A model generated the notes under the pieces. It saw nothing but the letters and a program-made list of their open reading frames with translations, was not told where the DNA came from and ran no database searches. This document shows, one piece after another, positions 12,009 to 22,750 of a stretch of DNA of 64,000 bases. Position 1 is the first letter of the stretch. The number at the start of each line of letters is the position of its first letter. Position numbers and translations under genes: made by a program. Source of the DNA: Phallusia mammillata (Eukaryota; Chordata; Ascidiacea; Phlebobranchia; Ascidiidae); assembly GCA_003260075.1 (NCBI GenBank), contig QLIY01000007.1, forward strand, positions 62,001-126,000. Direction: 5' to 3'.

Positions 12009-13022
12009 TTATACTTCTGTTTCCGATTTATCAATCTCAGATGAAACGGTGTTAATCTTTACATCTTTCTCCCAAGCATTGGCAATAATTCTGGGTCTTT
12101 TTGGACTTCCAAGTTGTTCAATTTCTTTGCCGGCGAAGCCTGGTTTAAGATGTATTACCGCATCAGCAGTTCTTCTACTCAACAGCAGTTTAAATGGAAA
12201 CAGCCTTGTGCAGTAATCAGGAAAAGAAAATATTAAAGCAACCACGTTTAATACAGAATTTCCGAAAACAACATGAAAAATAAGCATAGTTGAGACGTAG
12301 GTTTTAATGCTTTTTGTAAATGCCGGAAGAATAGTTATTATTAGATCTGAGACAACACACACGACAGCAGTACTGGCACAACGAACGTAAACAGTATTAA
12401 CATCAGCTAAATGTGAGAAGTATTTGCAAAACGGTAAGAAGAGTAGGCATAATAACAACACCTGTGCAAATGAAAATCCTAATGTGCTGACCACTAAAAA
12501 GGGCAGCGCATCTATAGATCCTTTACATTCATTGGATTTCACAAGTTTCGAAGTTGAGTAGACAATGCCAGAGGTTTGCACAAGAGAGAATGTTGAAATT
12601 GCAAACAAAGTAATCAGGCTCATTTTTCGCGCCAGCCTTGTCCATTTTGCTGTTGTGTTAACGCATTTGTAAACTGAATGTTGTCGAAGCCACAGCGATA
12701 AGTAGACAAAGAAACGAGAAAGTACGCTACATACACGAAACGGTATTATGACCCATCTACAAACTGCAAAGGAAATAAAAATTCGTGTGGTTTCAACAAT
12801 TTTTGGCACTGTAAACAAGGTAAGCACAATGCAAGACAGTGTGCATAGTCTGTTGTTCAGCTTCAATCCTGGTTGATTTGCTGTAAATTGGTAGACCGCG
12901 GATGCGACTGTCAAGTACAAAATGGTCAAAGTCAAAAAACCAAGCAAACTCCATTCCGCAGCTAACACTGCCGTAGTCGGGACGGTGGCGTTTTCCGAAG
13001 TAGAAGAAGTGTTGTTTGTCAT
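12009..13022 (-). CDS. Orphan seven-transmembrane receptor-like protein, single exon
   Basis: An uninterrupted 337-residue frame. The N-terminus is short, has no signal peptide and carries candidate N-glycosylation sites (NNTS, NAT). About seven hydrophobic segments follow, near residues 24-46, 61-83, 88-112, 136-157, 172-198, 212-238 and 243-266, with basic residues in the loops. The C-terminal tail of about 70 residues is polar and rich in Lys, Ser and Glu. Length and topology fit a rhodopsin-like G-protein-coupled receptor, but no clear DRY or NPxxY motif is visible, so subfamily and ligand are unknown. The first 51 residues occur again at 13765-13913 with an in-frame Ser deletion and two substitutions, probably the other allele. 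Being intronless is common for chemoreceptor-type genes. Confidence 0.7.
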   Translation of the reverse strand: MTNNTSSTSENATVPTTAVLAAEWSLLGFLTLTILYLTVASAVYQFTANQPGLKLNNRLCTLSCIVLTLFTVPKIVETTRIFISFAVCRWVIIPFRVCSVLSRFFVYLSLWLRQHSVYKCVNTTAKWTRLARKMSLITLFAISTFSLVQTSGIVYSTSKLVKSNECKGSIDALPFLVVSTLGFSFAQVLLLCLLFLPFCKYFSHLADVNTVYVRCASTAVVCVVSDLIITILPAFTKSIKTYVSTMLIFHVVFGNSVLNVVALIFSFPDYCTRLFPFKLLLSRRTADAVIHLKPGFAGKEIEQLGSPKRPRIIANAWEKDVKINTVSSEIDKSETEV

Positions 13023-14059
13023 GATTTTTAGTTAACAGGAAACTGGATAACGGTAAACTGCAATAAAACAACAGAAACAACTAAAAAAATATTTGTACTG
13101 TACTGTTATACACTTGCGTATTTTACTTAAATACGCTTTTTTTTAATTTGATCGTAATTCCAAAAGTTTTTTTTTTAACTTTTTAAGAACAGGTATTTTT
13201 AAAATTGTTTCAAAATAATATCAAAATGCACACACTTCAAGGCAATTTTTTTTCCAAAGTTTAAACATAGCCTAGTTTAAAATCTAATTTAAACAAAACA
13301 TCGTATAAAAGACACTTTTTAAATTATGAATTGTCTAAAAATCTGTTTAACCCTCATCGCCTGAAACATAGTTTTTAACCCAAAACAGCTAAACTATAAG
13401 CATAATACAACAGCAAACCATACCTGCGCTGCATTTTAAAGCTGAAAAAGTAAACTGATTTGACCGTAGCCTAGTCTACGTAATAACCGGATGGATGGCA
13501 CATGTGGCACAAATCGCATTTAGCGGGTCATGTTTCAGTTCACTTAGGTTTTTACAACATTTTTATCGATTCTTATTCGCCTAACTAAGCGACGGAATAA
13601 ATATTTTAGCAGTTAGCGACAAAAAACAACATAATGTTGGCTAAAAATATATACTCGAACATCTGCAGGACTACGTCAAGCTATTAATTCCGCGCATCTG
13701 AAAAAATGGTGTGCTTTCATTTACTCCCAAAACATGTCCACTTTGGTGGTAAATCCCCCCCCCCGGTTGATTTGCTGTAAATTGGTAGACCGCGGATGCG
13801 ACTGTCAAGTACCAAATGGTCAAAGTCAAAAAACCAAGCAAACTCCATTCCGCAGCTAACATTGCCGTAGTTGGGACGGTGGCGTTTTCCGAAGTAGAAG
13901 TGTTGTTTGTCATGATTTTTAGTTAACAGGAAACTGGATAACGGTAAACTGCAATAAAACAACAGAAACAACTAAAAAAATATTTGTACTGTACTGTTAT
14001 ACACTTGCGTATTTTACTTAAATACGCTTTTTTTTAATTTGATCGTAATTCCAAAAGTT
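12871..14059. other. Allele-overlap join: receptor 5' end and upstream repeated
   Basis: 12871-13167 and 13765-14059 are near identical; ten C (13755-13764) precede the second copy and an undetermined base (14060) follows it. Between them, 13168-13754 is AT-rich with no gene seen. Confidence 0.7.
13765..13913 (-). pseudogene. Partial second copy (probable allele) of the seven-helix receptor, N-terminal 50 residues only
   Basis: Encodes the start codon and first 50 residues of the 12009-13022 gene, then stops at the C run 13755-13764. It differs by one missing Ser in the N-terminal Ser run, Val to Met, and Leu to Trp in helix 1. Its upstream sequence to 14059 also matches that of the main gene. 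The truncation lies exactly at the homopolymer, so it reads as an assembly join rather than a true pseudogene. Confidence 0.6.
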
Positions 14060-14463
14060 NGTTTTATTTTCAGACAACCAAACCCCCCCCCCACCGGTTC
14101 GCGGGTTCGGGTTCAGTTCCGGTTCGACTCCCTGGTAAATTTATTCTTAAGCGAGACGAGACCCCCTGCAAAAAAACATTTTATCCCATGCCGTTGTTTC
14201 CAGTTAGGTAATTCTAGCGCTCCGGATTTGTCACTCTAACTAAGCCATTTCTCTCGCTTACTTGTGATGAAAAACCTGATGACTAAGCAATCTTTTGTGC
14301 TGAGAGCAGCCATATCGGGAACAGGAATTTGATCTATAATTAGTTTCGAAGATTGGAAGCTCACAAGAGATGCAAGTCATTTTATAGCCCCGATAACGTT
14401 GACAAAACTGAGTGGATGGACTATGGACGGCATAGATAATATCCAGTATTGTTTTATTTTCAG

Positions 14464-14509
14464 ACAACCAAGGTATTCGAGTGTGCGCATTGGCCTGTTT
14501 TAATAAGTA
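14464..14509 (+). promoter_or_regulatory. Probable 5'-UTR exon segment of the small Maf gene
   Basis: TTTTATTTTCAG ends at 14463, followed by 46 nt to the start codon. A 20-nt fragment of this acceptor (14451-14470) is repeated at 14061-14080 next to an undetermined base and a C run. Confidence 0.4.
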
Positions 14510-16708
14510 ATGTCCAAAGACGCGGAAGATACTAAACCAGTTGTTTTTACCGATGATGAGCTGGTTAACTTGAGTGTGAGGGAGCTGAATCGCCATTTAA
14601 GGTGTCTGACGCCGGACGTAAGTTGTACCATTTGGGTTTAAAAGACTCAATCAATTCTGACAGTTTTTGTTCATACTTTCTATTGTTTCAAATTGCGTGG
14701 AAGTGTGTTTTATAAAAACTAACAATCTATGCCTATTTAAAAAAAAAACATGCCATGCTATAAATACAATAATTGTGTATGTATGAAAGTAAAGCTCATA
14801 TTGTGTCTTTGTTTGCATCCCCCCCCCCCGTAAGTTGTACCATTTGGGTTTAAAAGACTCAATCAATTCTGACAGTCTTTGTTCATACTTTCTATTGTTT
14901 CAAATTGGGCTACTCTAAAATACGCAATCTACGCAATCTACGCAAACTATACGCAATCTACTAAAAAAAATTAACTAAGATGTTGACGGTTAGGGCTATT
15001 AGGGTCAGGGTGAGGGTTTGTGATACAAATAACTTTATAATTTAATTTCAGATGCCTNCCATTTTAATACAAATGTTTTGGGGGTCTGTAGGTGAACCGC
15101 CGGGTCATTTGGGGTCAAACTTTAGGAGGATCAATTTTGGATCATCAACTTACATCTGTGTAAATTTGAAGCACTTTTTCTCAACCAAATGCGTGGGGGG
15201 GGGGGAATGTGATCTATTAGCGCTCTACATCGATTGTGTGTTGTCTGTTCTGTTGTGTCCAATACTAAAAAACAAAAAATGTTTTTTATTTGTTTATTTC
15301 CCGTCTTTTCTGTATTTTGACACAGGGGGGGGGGCAAAAACAAATAAAGGAACATTTCCTGTTTTTCTGCTTTTCGTATTTTAAAATCTTATGAAACATG
15401 AAATTTTACTCTTTTTCTGTTTTTCTGGAATTATTTTTTTCCTCTTTTAGAAAACACAAATTTCCCTTGTTTCTGCTTTTAGTGTTGATTTCCTGCTTTT
15501 TTGTTTTTCTGCTTTTTGTTTTGTCTATTTAGAGTGTTTACTTATTACCCTTTCAAAGACATTAGTAAAACAAAACATATTCAGTTTGTGAAAATAATAA
15601 CATTGTTATTTGTATTTTATTCAGGAAAGCAGGAGACTCAAACAAAGGAGGCGAACCCTTAAAAACCGTGGATACGCTGCATCATGTCGCATCAAACGAC
15701 TAACTCAGAAAGATGAGTTGGACATAGAAAGGGTACAACTTCAAAATGAAGTAAGTGCTCCATATAAATAAGACTTAAAGGGGTCACGTCTAAAACTGCG
15801 GGCCCGCTTGGCCCGTTTTACCTTGCGAGAGACGGGCCAAGCAATGGATATTGTGGGCCCGTAGTTTTTCCTCGCAAGAGACGCGACAAGCCTGGATATA
15901 GCGGGCCCGCAGTTTTTATACTTGTAAGAGACGCGACAAGTCTGGATATAGTGGGCCCGCAGTTTTTCAATTGCATGAAGTGCTGGGCCGGGGGGGGGGT
16001 GGGCCCACAGTTTTTCAATTGCATGAAGTGCTGGGCCAAGTGATCCAAGTGGGCCCGCAGTTTTAGACGTGACCGACACTTAAAGTACCATAAACAGGCA
16101 AAATACCATGTGTTAGGCAGCTATCAAATTGATTGTTGTTTTGCAGTATCAAACTAAACATTTTTTTTGTTTTGTTGACTTCTTAATGACAGTAAAAGAA
16201 TTAGAATCACTATACACAGACTTGAAAAGGAATTTAATTAAAAACATAACTGCCAGAGAACTTGTATACATAGAATACATCTTGCAGGCGTTTTAACAAT
16301 TGTTCTTGATGAAATGTCTGAACTAAGATATATTTTACATGTAAGCTCTCAGTTATGTTTTTAAATAAGGTAAAATAATTACTGTTTCAGCAAAAAGGAG
16401 ATTTTCATTTTTTAGGTGGACAGAATTACACAAGAAAACCAGCGAATGAAATTGGAACTTGAAGCTTTTCAAAAGAAGTTTAATGATTTAGAACAATTCG
16501 CGAAAAGCATTGGCAAGGGCAATTCCGTATCTGGTGTAAGTTGTACCAAGTCAATTTTCTTTAAAAAGGCTAGTAGGTCAGCTGACAAGTTTTGTTTCAT
16601 TTACAGGAAACATCGTTGCCATTTAGGATAATCTCCTCTCAAGCTGGATTTTCAGATGGCAATCACTCCTCCAAAGACAAAGAAACTGGCAGCCCAATGA
16701 CTGGGTGA
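14510..16708 (+). CDS. Small Maf bZIP transcription factor (MafF/G/K class), four coding exons
   Basis: Coding exons 14510-14617, 15625-15750, 16416-16535 and 16607-16708, all in phase 0, give 151 residues, the usual small-Maf length. Exon 1 carries the extended homology region ([17 protein letters not shown]). Exon 2 has the Maf basic region, including [13 protein letters not shown] with the family-specific Tyr. Exons 2-3 form the leucine zipper ([14 protein letters not shown]). There is no long N-terminal activation domain, which defines small Mafs: obligate partners of CNC and other bZIP proteins at MARE/ARE sites, repressive as homodimers. Donors are GTAAGT at 14618, 15751 and 16536; acceptors are TTCAG, TTTTAG and TTTACAG. 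The start follows a likely 5'-UTR acceptor at 14461-14463. Intron 1 holds an allele-overlap repeat and intron 2 a DNA element. The gene converges on ZC3H3. Confidence 0.93.
14618..14907. other. Allele-overlap join in small Maf intron 1
   Basis: 14618-14695, starting at the exon-1 donor, is repeated at 14830-14907 after eleven C (14819-14829). Confidence 0.7.
15195..15334. other. Two G runs bounding a 119-bp island in small Maf intron 1
   Basis: G runs 15195-15205 and 15325-15334 enclose a piece with no visible repeat of its neighbours; probably a small contig placed between two gaps. Confidence 0.5.
15781..16077. mobile_element. Inverted-repeat element with an internal minisatellite, in small Maf intron 2
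   Basis: The left end GGTCACGTCTAAAACTGC and its reverse complement at 16056-16074 enclose repeated units of about 59 bp. Each unit holds GGGCCCGCAGTTTTT and GAGACGCGACAAG variants. ACTTAAAG lies at both outer edges (15773-15780 and 16078-16085), a likely 8-bp target duplication. The G run 15990-15999 separates two copies of a 38-bp part. Confidence 0.65.
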
Positions 16709-16862
16709 CACAGGTCTTGGCAGTTTGGAGGTTGTGTCAGATGCCAATACATCACAGATGCCACAACCAAGCTGTACATGTTATTGCAGGGCTTCTTCTG
16801 TACTTGCCAAATACCAAAACTTTTGTACATGACTGTATGTGCACATGCATGCAATATCTTCG

Positions 16863-16868
16863 TTTATT
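16863..16868 (-). terminator. Candidate poly(A) signal of ZC3H3
   Basis: TTTATT on the plus strand (AATAAA on the minus strand), about 133 nt past the ZC3H3 stop at 17001. Confidence 0.45.
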
Positions 16869-16887
16869 TGCATAAACCCATTAAAAC

Positions 16888-16893
16888 AATAAA
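16888..16893 (+). terminator. Candidate poly(A) signal of the small Maf gene
   Basis: AATAAA lies 180 nt after the small Maf stop codon. On the other strand an AATAAA at 16868-16863 follows the ZC3H3 stop, so the two 3' UTRs probably overlap. Confidence 0.5.
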
Positions 16894-17000
16894 AGCAAAC
16901 TGAAAACAGCAGTAAAAAGTGCTTGCAACACTGGTATAAGAGGCAAATAAACAACACCGATAAACTGAGGTATACAAATACAATACCAACCACTGTACTT

Positions 17001-17518
17001 TCAAGATTGAAGCTTCCTCTTACCAAGTCTTGGTTTTGTTCGAATAGGTTGATCACCTGTGTCTATTCCAACAGTATTGACCATATAAGTTTAAACAATT
17101 CAATATTTTTCATATGACCGTACCTGGTACTACAGTAGTCACAGTCTTGGCCTTTGGAAGACTAATGTAACCATCTGATTCCACAACCTGCTTCTCTTTA
17201 TTGTTGTTTCTGCAGGGGCAGAATTACACAATACATGATACTGTCAGTATATTCGTTTGTACATAAACATTAAAATGCTTGCTATTTTACATCAATTGCG
17301 AATAAATATAAACCGACCTGGTGGTTGTGATATTCTGTTTTTTGTTTGCACTTTTCCTAGTTTTTGACCTTCTGTTGAACAATTACAAGTTAGTAGTTGA
17401 CTTAACTTTTTTCTGTTACCCCGCATGCTGTAAGAATAAAACTGACCTTGATTTGTGAGGTAAATTGCATTTATTTCCCTTTGAACAAGATCCTTTGTTG
17501 TAGAAATCCGGGCACACA

Positions 17519-17558
<40 letters not shown>

Positions 17559-20500
17559 TTTGCTTACACTGCGCATGAAAAAATAGTTTATACAATTTGT
17601 CTATTTAAGCAGAAATGGTTACTATCACTTTCAGTATTTTAAGGCTCAAAGATAGAGTTTGAAAGTCCTAATATTAAAAAGTTTAACAGTATTTTTAGCA
17701 CTGCAGTGTTGTCTTGTGCACAGTTTGGTAAACAATGGTCCCATGCAACATGAAAAATGTGAGAAAAGCTTAACTGACATTCTCAGCTTTTTGGCAGTAT
17801 CCTGTGGTAGCAAAGGGTTGACAAATATCTGCACTGTGGCCAACGAAGACATGAAGATAGGGACAGTTCTTCGTACTACACTTTCCTTGCAGAAAAAATG
17901 AGCACACTGGTATCTGCGGATTTCATAAGTTTAGCAATTTGTTTGAAACTTACACTACTGGCCTTTATACCTTTTTCTTGGAAATTTTGTGAGAAAATAA
18001 GCATGAATTGTCCCGACATGTTCCACGAAGAAACCTAAAAAGTTAAAAAAAACTAAAAAAGATGTACACAACACAACTGTTTTCAGACATAAGAACCTTA
18101 CAATACTAGCGCTTTAAAATATTCCAGCTTTAAAGAATAAAATAACACATTATACCATAATAGCAGCACCCTGTTTGGTTAAACATAATACTTGTACTTT
18201 TAGCCTGAATATGAAGTAATTTAATGTCACCTTGTACAAACTGCAACTCTTTCTGGGTCATGAACATATTGGCATTTGTCCCCTCTGTTGCAACGACCAA
18301 ACCTACCAACACAAACAGTTTTGAAGCCATGTTCTTAAAATGGGGTTCATTAAAACAGTGTTGTGTGTTTTTTGCAAAACAGTAAACCTCTGTCAAACCG
18401 GCTTTGATTAACCCAATTCTTCACCGGACAAATTTGAGATACAAATTATATGTAATGTGGTAGGGCTTAAACCTTAAATTAATCGACATTCGTTAATCTG
18501 ATTCTTCACCTAACAGGTCCAGATTAACGATGGTTTAGAGTAATTAGTTTTTGTTACCTGTTGTAAAACAAGCAAAACACTTTGCGTAACTTGTGGCTGT
18601 TCTTCTTGCGGGCAGTGTAAAGGCTTTTTTGTAGTACTTGGCTGAAAGCAAATACGGTTATGTTATGAAAAGGTGCCATGTTAAGTGTTGGATATATATC
18701 TTACCTTGCTAATCTCTGCTTTGTTGAGTAAAAGTATTGCAGTTTGTGGTGAAATAAATCTTTGGCTGAAAAATGTGTGAGTTAATGACAAAAATATTAG
18801 CAGGGGTTAAAAACAAGGTGGAAAAGAAATTACGATTACAAGAAAGTGCAAAAATAAGAGAAAACAAAATACAAGCAAAGCGTTACTGTATGCTTTTTTG
18901 CAAATATACATAATTTTAAGTTTTACATACCAGTGACTTGCTTGCGTTTCAAAACAATGTTTCCAGATTGTGGATTACGAGTTTGAATGTTCACCAGAGA
19001 ACCTCTGGACCGAACAAGTTTGTACTTCGAGCTGTTAAGCAAAACAGGAACATAACAACTAGGTTTTTAAACCTGAACTGAAAACTTACTTTTTTCTTTG
19101 TGAAGCATCAGCCAATGTTCTCTGTTATACAAACACATCATAAATATTAATCAATCTCTTGGTTTTAGCAGAAATTTGTCTTTACTTTTAAAAAGTACCT
19201 TGTATTGGTTTGACTTGTATCGCCTGTTTGCAAATTTGTTCATGTGATGATTTCTTTGATCAAAAACAGCCACTTGTATTCCAATGTTGGAAGAAGACTT
19301 TTTTATTACCTTGTAGGGGTTGCTGCTAACATTAACTTGCCTTTGTAACCTAAAATTCATTGTAGGATTGTGTCATTATACAGGATTATACGTCTCACAT
19401 TTATACGACACATAAAATGCCTGAGATTTTGAACAAAGCTCACCTGGGTTTTGAATGCACTCTTCGCAGTTTGTACTTTGTAACGATTTGGTTTCCAGCA
19501 AAGGTTGGCACAATTTTAGGTCTTACAGAATCGCTGCTCCTTCTCCTATAATGTCAGGTTATCACTTAGATTTAAACTAAAATTGCAGCTCAAATACCTT
19601 TTCCACACATGACGGCTTCTTGCACCTTTGCTTCGTACACTGCCTTGTGGCTTGCAAGTAGTTTTGGGCAACTGGTTGCTTTCAAGACTGTTCGCAGTTT
19701 GACCAACAGTTTTTGACCACTTGTAGCAACTTTGTGCATGTTGTTTAGTTACTAATTGTGCTTTGTCAGTGGACAGAGTTTTCTTTTTTGCTGGTACTTG
19801 AGAGGCAGAGTTCTTGAGTTTATGCTTCGTCAATACACCTTTACTTGCACAAGTCGGGGCAGTGGCAATACTGATAGTGGACGCTTGTGAGGTAACTGTT
19901 ACTGAACTGTGCTTTGGCTTCCATTTGTATTTGGGGGGGGGGCAGTGGACGTTTGTGAGGTAACTGTTACTGAACTGTGCTTTGGCTTCCATTTGTATTT
20001 TGAAGGGGAATGTTTTTGATTGGTAAACTTGTTGGAATTGAAACTATGTGTTGAACCAATTCTGGGTGTCTTCTGGAAAAAAGAATTTTAGAACAGGTGT
20101 AACTGATGTGGTCCCTCATATCACTAATGATGACATAAGCATTTGCCATAAAGTTTGAACAATAAAGCATGTGTTGTTACTCCCATTTGGGCTGTTATAT
20201 ATGTCATTAAATTTCAGAATAGATGATAAATATCGACACATAAAAGGTAACAACAATCTGAACACAGGCTAATAATAATAGCCGTAAAACAAACATTTAT
20301 AGATTATGTTCTAAAAAGTAGCCGACTGTATTAAGATATGTTTTGCAGCACTAACCTTATTTCCCATTGTTGCTCCTGTTTTATGTAAAGTTCTCCTGCA
20401 AAAAGGGTATTAAGTTGAGAATGTTGATATTACTTAATTAGAAAGTGGTAAAAAGGTAATGAAAACACACCTATTGTTGCTCTTCCATTGAGTTTGCCTA

Positions 20501-20741
20501 AAACTGGACTTTCTCGCTTTGTAAAGTTGGGCTTGCTTATGAGTGGATATAAGGTCTGTAAAATAATATTAATTGAACAATTTTTCATCAATTCCAAAAA
20601 CAATCATCAGCGACAACAGTCCAAAACACAAAAAGTTTGTCCAACAGCAAAACAACAATTTACAAAACGAATGCATTTTTAAATTTTAGGTTTACCTGAC
20701 CAATAAGCTATTTCTGCCTTTAAACGTGTTGATTCGTCCAT
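17001..20741 (-). CDS. ZC3H3: ZC3H3-like CCCH zinc-finger protein (mRNA export / 3'-end factor), 17 coding exons
   Basis: Exons in transcript order: 20741-20696, 20555-20471, 20395-20356, 20072-19598, 19545-19444, 19349-19199, 19121-19090, 19031-18931, 18775-18705, 18641-18558, 18302-18231, 18034-17971, 17913-17779, 17568-17447, 17371-17318, 17209-17124, 17056-17001. Phases agree at every junction. The N-terminus has a short helix (MDESTRLKAEI). The middle carries the family's KYKWK, KYKLRR and KYKLVR motifs. Five CCCH fingers follow: CLFYNRFGRCNRGDKCQYVH, CTRFLRGTC.., CSFFLQGKC..CPYLH, CQPFATTGYC.., CPDFYNKGSC..CNLPH. The end (GYISLPKAK, then RTKPRL) resembles the vertebrate C-terminus. Human ZC3H3 is linked to poly(A) mRNA export and associates with 3'-processing factors. 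Length is about 560 residues, shorter than human. Exon 14 holds a 36-G run (17520-17556) where finger 4 should have its His. Exon 4 holds an allele-overlap repeat at 19933-19942. Several donors are the less usual GTCAGT. Confidence 0.93.
17520..17556. other. Homopolymer G run inside ZC3H3 coding exon 14
   Basis: 37 G on the plus strand interrupt the fourth CCCH finger between Cys-Lys-Gln-Lys and Arg-Val-Cys-Pro. The reading frame survives as a run of 12 Pro, but the expected zinc-binding His is missing. It looks like filler over an unread CA/TG-type stretch. Confidence 0.75.
19876..20000. other. Allele-overlap join in ZC3H3 exon 4
   Basis: 19876-19932 and 19944-20000 encode the same KYKWKPKHSSVTVTSQ stretch twice around ten G (19933-19942). 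Confidence 0.75.
20101..20195 (+). mobile_element. Decayed relative of the 35.1-kb hammerhead element, in a ZC3H3 intron
   Basis: Matches the 35.1-kb unit on the opposite strand (TGATGTGGTCCCTCATATCA, then CTAATGA, then a mutated GAAA region). It lies between ZC3H3 coding exons 3 and 4. Confidence 0.5.
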
Positions 20742-21413
20742 AGTTTGAATTAACTAAAAGTCAAAAGCAGCATAAAATTAAAAAAGTACTATAAGAAAGA
20801 ATAAGAAACATACAAGGCACAACTCGGAACAATAAGTTGCAAAATAATAAAAGAAAACAATAAAACTTTGATGACACTTTTAACGTGTCGCATGTCGCCT
20901 GTCGCTTGTCGCAGATGCAGATTACGTCACGACATCTACATTCATATTTTAGTTCATGTCAAGTGAAAAAAAATCATTGACAAACGCTATTTTTATCACA
21001 CTTTGACATTTTTTCATCTACTATTTTTTTCATTTTTCATCTATTTGTTGCAATATTGTAAGGTATTTTGTAGAGGAGGTCTTTGTTTGTGAAACAGTCA
21101 CCGGGACTTCGCTTCTGCTGTTGCAAAAAGCATCACAACAGTCACCATTAACCTCTAGCGTTTTGTAAAATGAAGTGGGTGGTACGTAGCCTACATTAAT
21201 CAAACATAACATCAGATTATGTTTGTGGGCGTCAAAGCTCTCATATGAAACTACAGCGTAACAATGGGCCATACAGCTGTAACTTTCAGAAGCCTTTGTC
21301 CACACATCAACGCGTATATTATTTCTTGACAGTATTTATTTTAGCCCCTTGCCGGCGGACTTAAACCTTTCACGACTCACAAAACTATTTTATTATTTGC
21401 GTTGGACACTACA

Positions 21414-21482
<69 letters not shown>
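21414..21482. other. 69-base G run
   Basis: A pure G tract between unrelated flanks. Open frames crossing it are poly-Gly or poly-Pro and not real. Confidence 0.6.
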
Positions 21483-21483
<1 letters not shown>

Positions 21484-21898
21484 AAAACATCCAATATCAA
21501 TTGCGCAAGCCACCTTTTCTATGTTCATCTTTTCTACACTGCCGTTCATGCATGGTGCTGTACAGAGATTGTTCCCTACACGAAAAGCACGACATAAAGC
21601 ACCATATTCACCAGTTACACCAGGAAATAGTAACCAAGGATTCTGTAACAGTAGTGTAGTCAGACTATAGTCCACAGGTATACCTCCGACACATATTACG
21701 AAGCATCGACCTAGGGGTACGAAGTAGGATGTCCAAACTTGCCACAATTATATTTGCAGTCATTACAAAGAAGGGGAAGAAAAAACATTTGAAGCTTCGG
21801 CAGGACGAGCCCGAAAATGGTGAAAAACCACTTAGACCAGGGAGACCAGGCAAGATATGAAATAGGCTATGGCTGCCAGGCATAATGTATTACCAAGT

Positions 21899-22135
21899 AT
21901 TGCTCATCCAGCAGTTTTATTGTAAACAATCGATGTTTCGACGTTTGTTTTATCACTGCGTTGGTGCGAGTTTGCAGCCCCGCGATCTTCTTGTCGCTGT
22001 TTTGTGTGTGTGTGTTTTGCATTTTGTCGCTTTATAAGAATTTTGTCCTGCAACATAATGTCATTATCCTGATGAAGGTGTCTTGTATAGGACGTCGAAA
22101 CGTCGATTGTTTAAAATTAAACTGCTGGATGAGCA
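21899..22135. mobile_element. Small inverted-repeat element carrying the 22.1-kb hammerhead
   Basis: The left end starts TGCTCATCCAGCAGTTTTA and the right end finishes with its reverse complement, CTGCTGGATGAGCA. The arms of about 45 bp include the 3' half of the ribozyme core, intact on the right (GAAACGTC) and mutated on the left (minus-strand reading GAAACATC). No open frame lies between. It is probably a non-autonomous relic of a Penelope-like element. Confidence 0.6.
22052..22111 (+). ncRNA. Hammerhead ribozyme, type I, dimer-type short stem III (Penelope-like element signature)
   Basis: All core parts are present in order: CTGATGA 22069-22075, stem II 22077-22083 paired with 22090-22096 (seven pairs, three wobble), GAAA 22097-22100, then CGTC with predicted cleavage after C22104. 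Stem I is ATC 22066-22068 with GAT 22105-22107, an internal loop, then AACA 22052-22055 with TGTT 22108-22111. Stem III is only ACGT, which is self-complementary, so activity would need two copies pairing. Hammerheads of this form are known from Penelope-like retroelements. The motif sits at the right end of an inverted-repeat element. Confidence 0.75.
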
Positions 22136-22548
22136 ATACAGGCAAGATATGTTTGTGACGGACACAAAAGTTACAAACAGAAAATGATAGAAGCTACAAT
22201 TTTCCATACAGGCACAAGTCTAATGCATAGAATGACACATCTATTCTAAACTTCATTCTGCAACATTGGCAACTCAGCAAACGTTTACGCAAAACATATA
22301 ACAACTAAAACTGCAACCACAAGATGCCGTTAAAGATTTACAACTTGACATGCCAAATGATTGGTCGAATAGTCTCGGGCGTTAAGTAGAGACTACTGCA
22401 CAAAAAAACAACTAGTTTTTTTTCTAAATCACTAAGTGAGGACTATAAAACAAAACAAAAATGATTCTGGTTTTGCTTTTGTCGTTGTTAGAAAATCTTG
22501 GTTGATTTTATGGCGTCTTCAATGCACAACCGAATTACTTGAGCACAA

Positions 22549-22750
22549 TTTTATTCTTACTGAAAGCTACCAGAACGCTGCCTTAAAAATAATAATGCTG
22601 CATACATTTGCAGGGCAGAAGTAGCCCATGCGGGGGGGGGGCAATTTGTTTGAATCATTTTACATAATTTTATTCTTGCTGAAAGCTACCAGAACGCTAC
22701 CCTAAAAATAATAATGCTGCATACATTTGCAGGGCAGAAGTAGCCCATGC
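22549..22750. other. Allele-overlap join: about 85-bp repeat
   Basis: The sequence from ATTTTATTCTT to AGCCCATGC ends before ten G (22632-22641) and recurs from 22663. Confidence 0.7.

Noticed and set aside
17646..17852. Minus-strand frame within ZC3H3
   Set aside because: It is a different frame overlapping the true CCCH exon 17779-17913 and its intron.
21349..21747. Poly-Gly and poly-Pro frames at the 69-G run
   Set aside because: Frames are kept open only by the homopolymer, with no coding character on either side.
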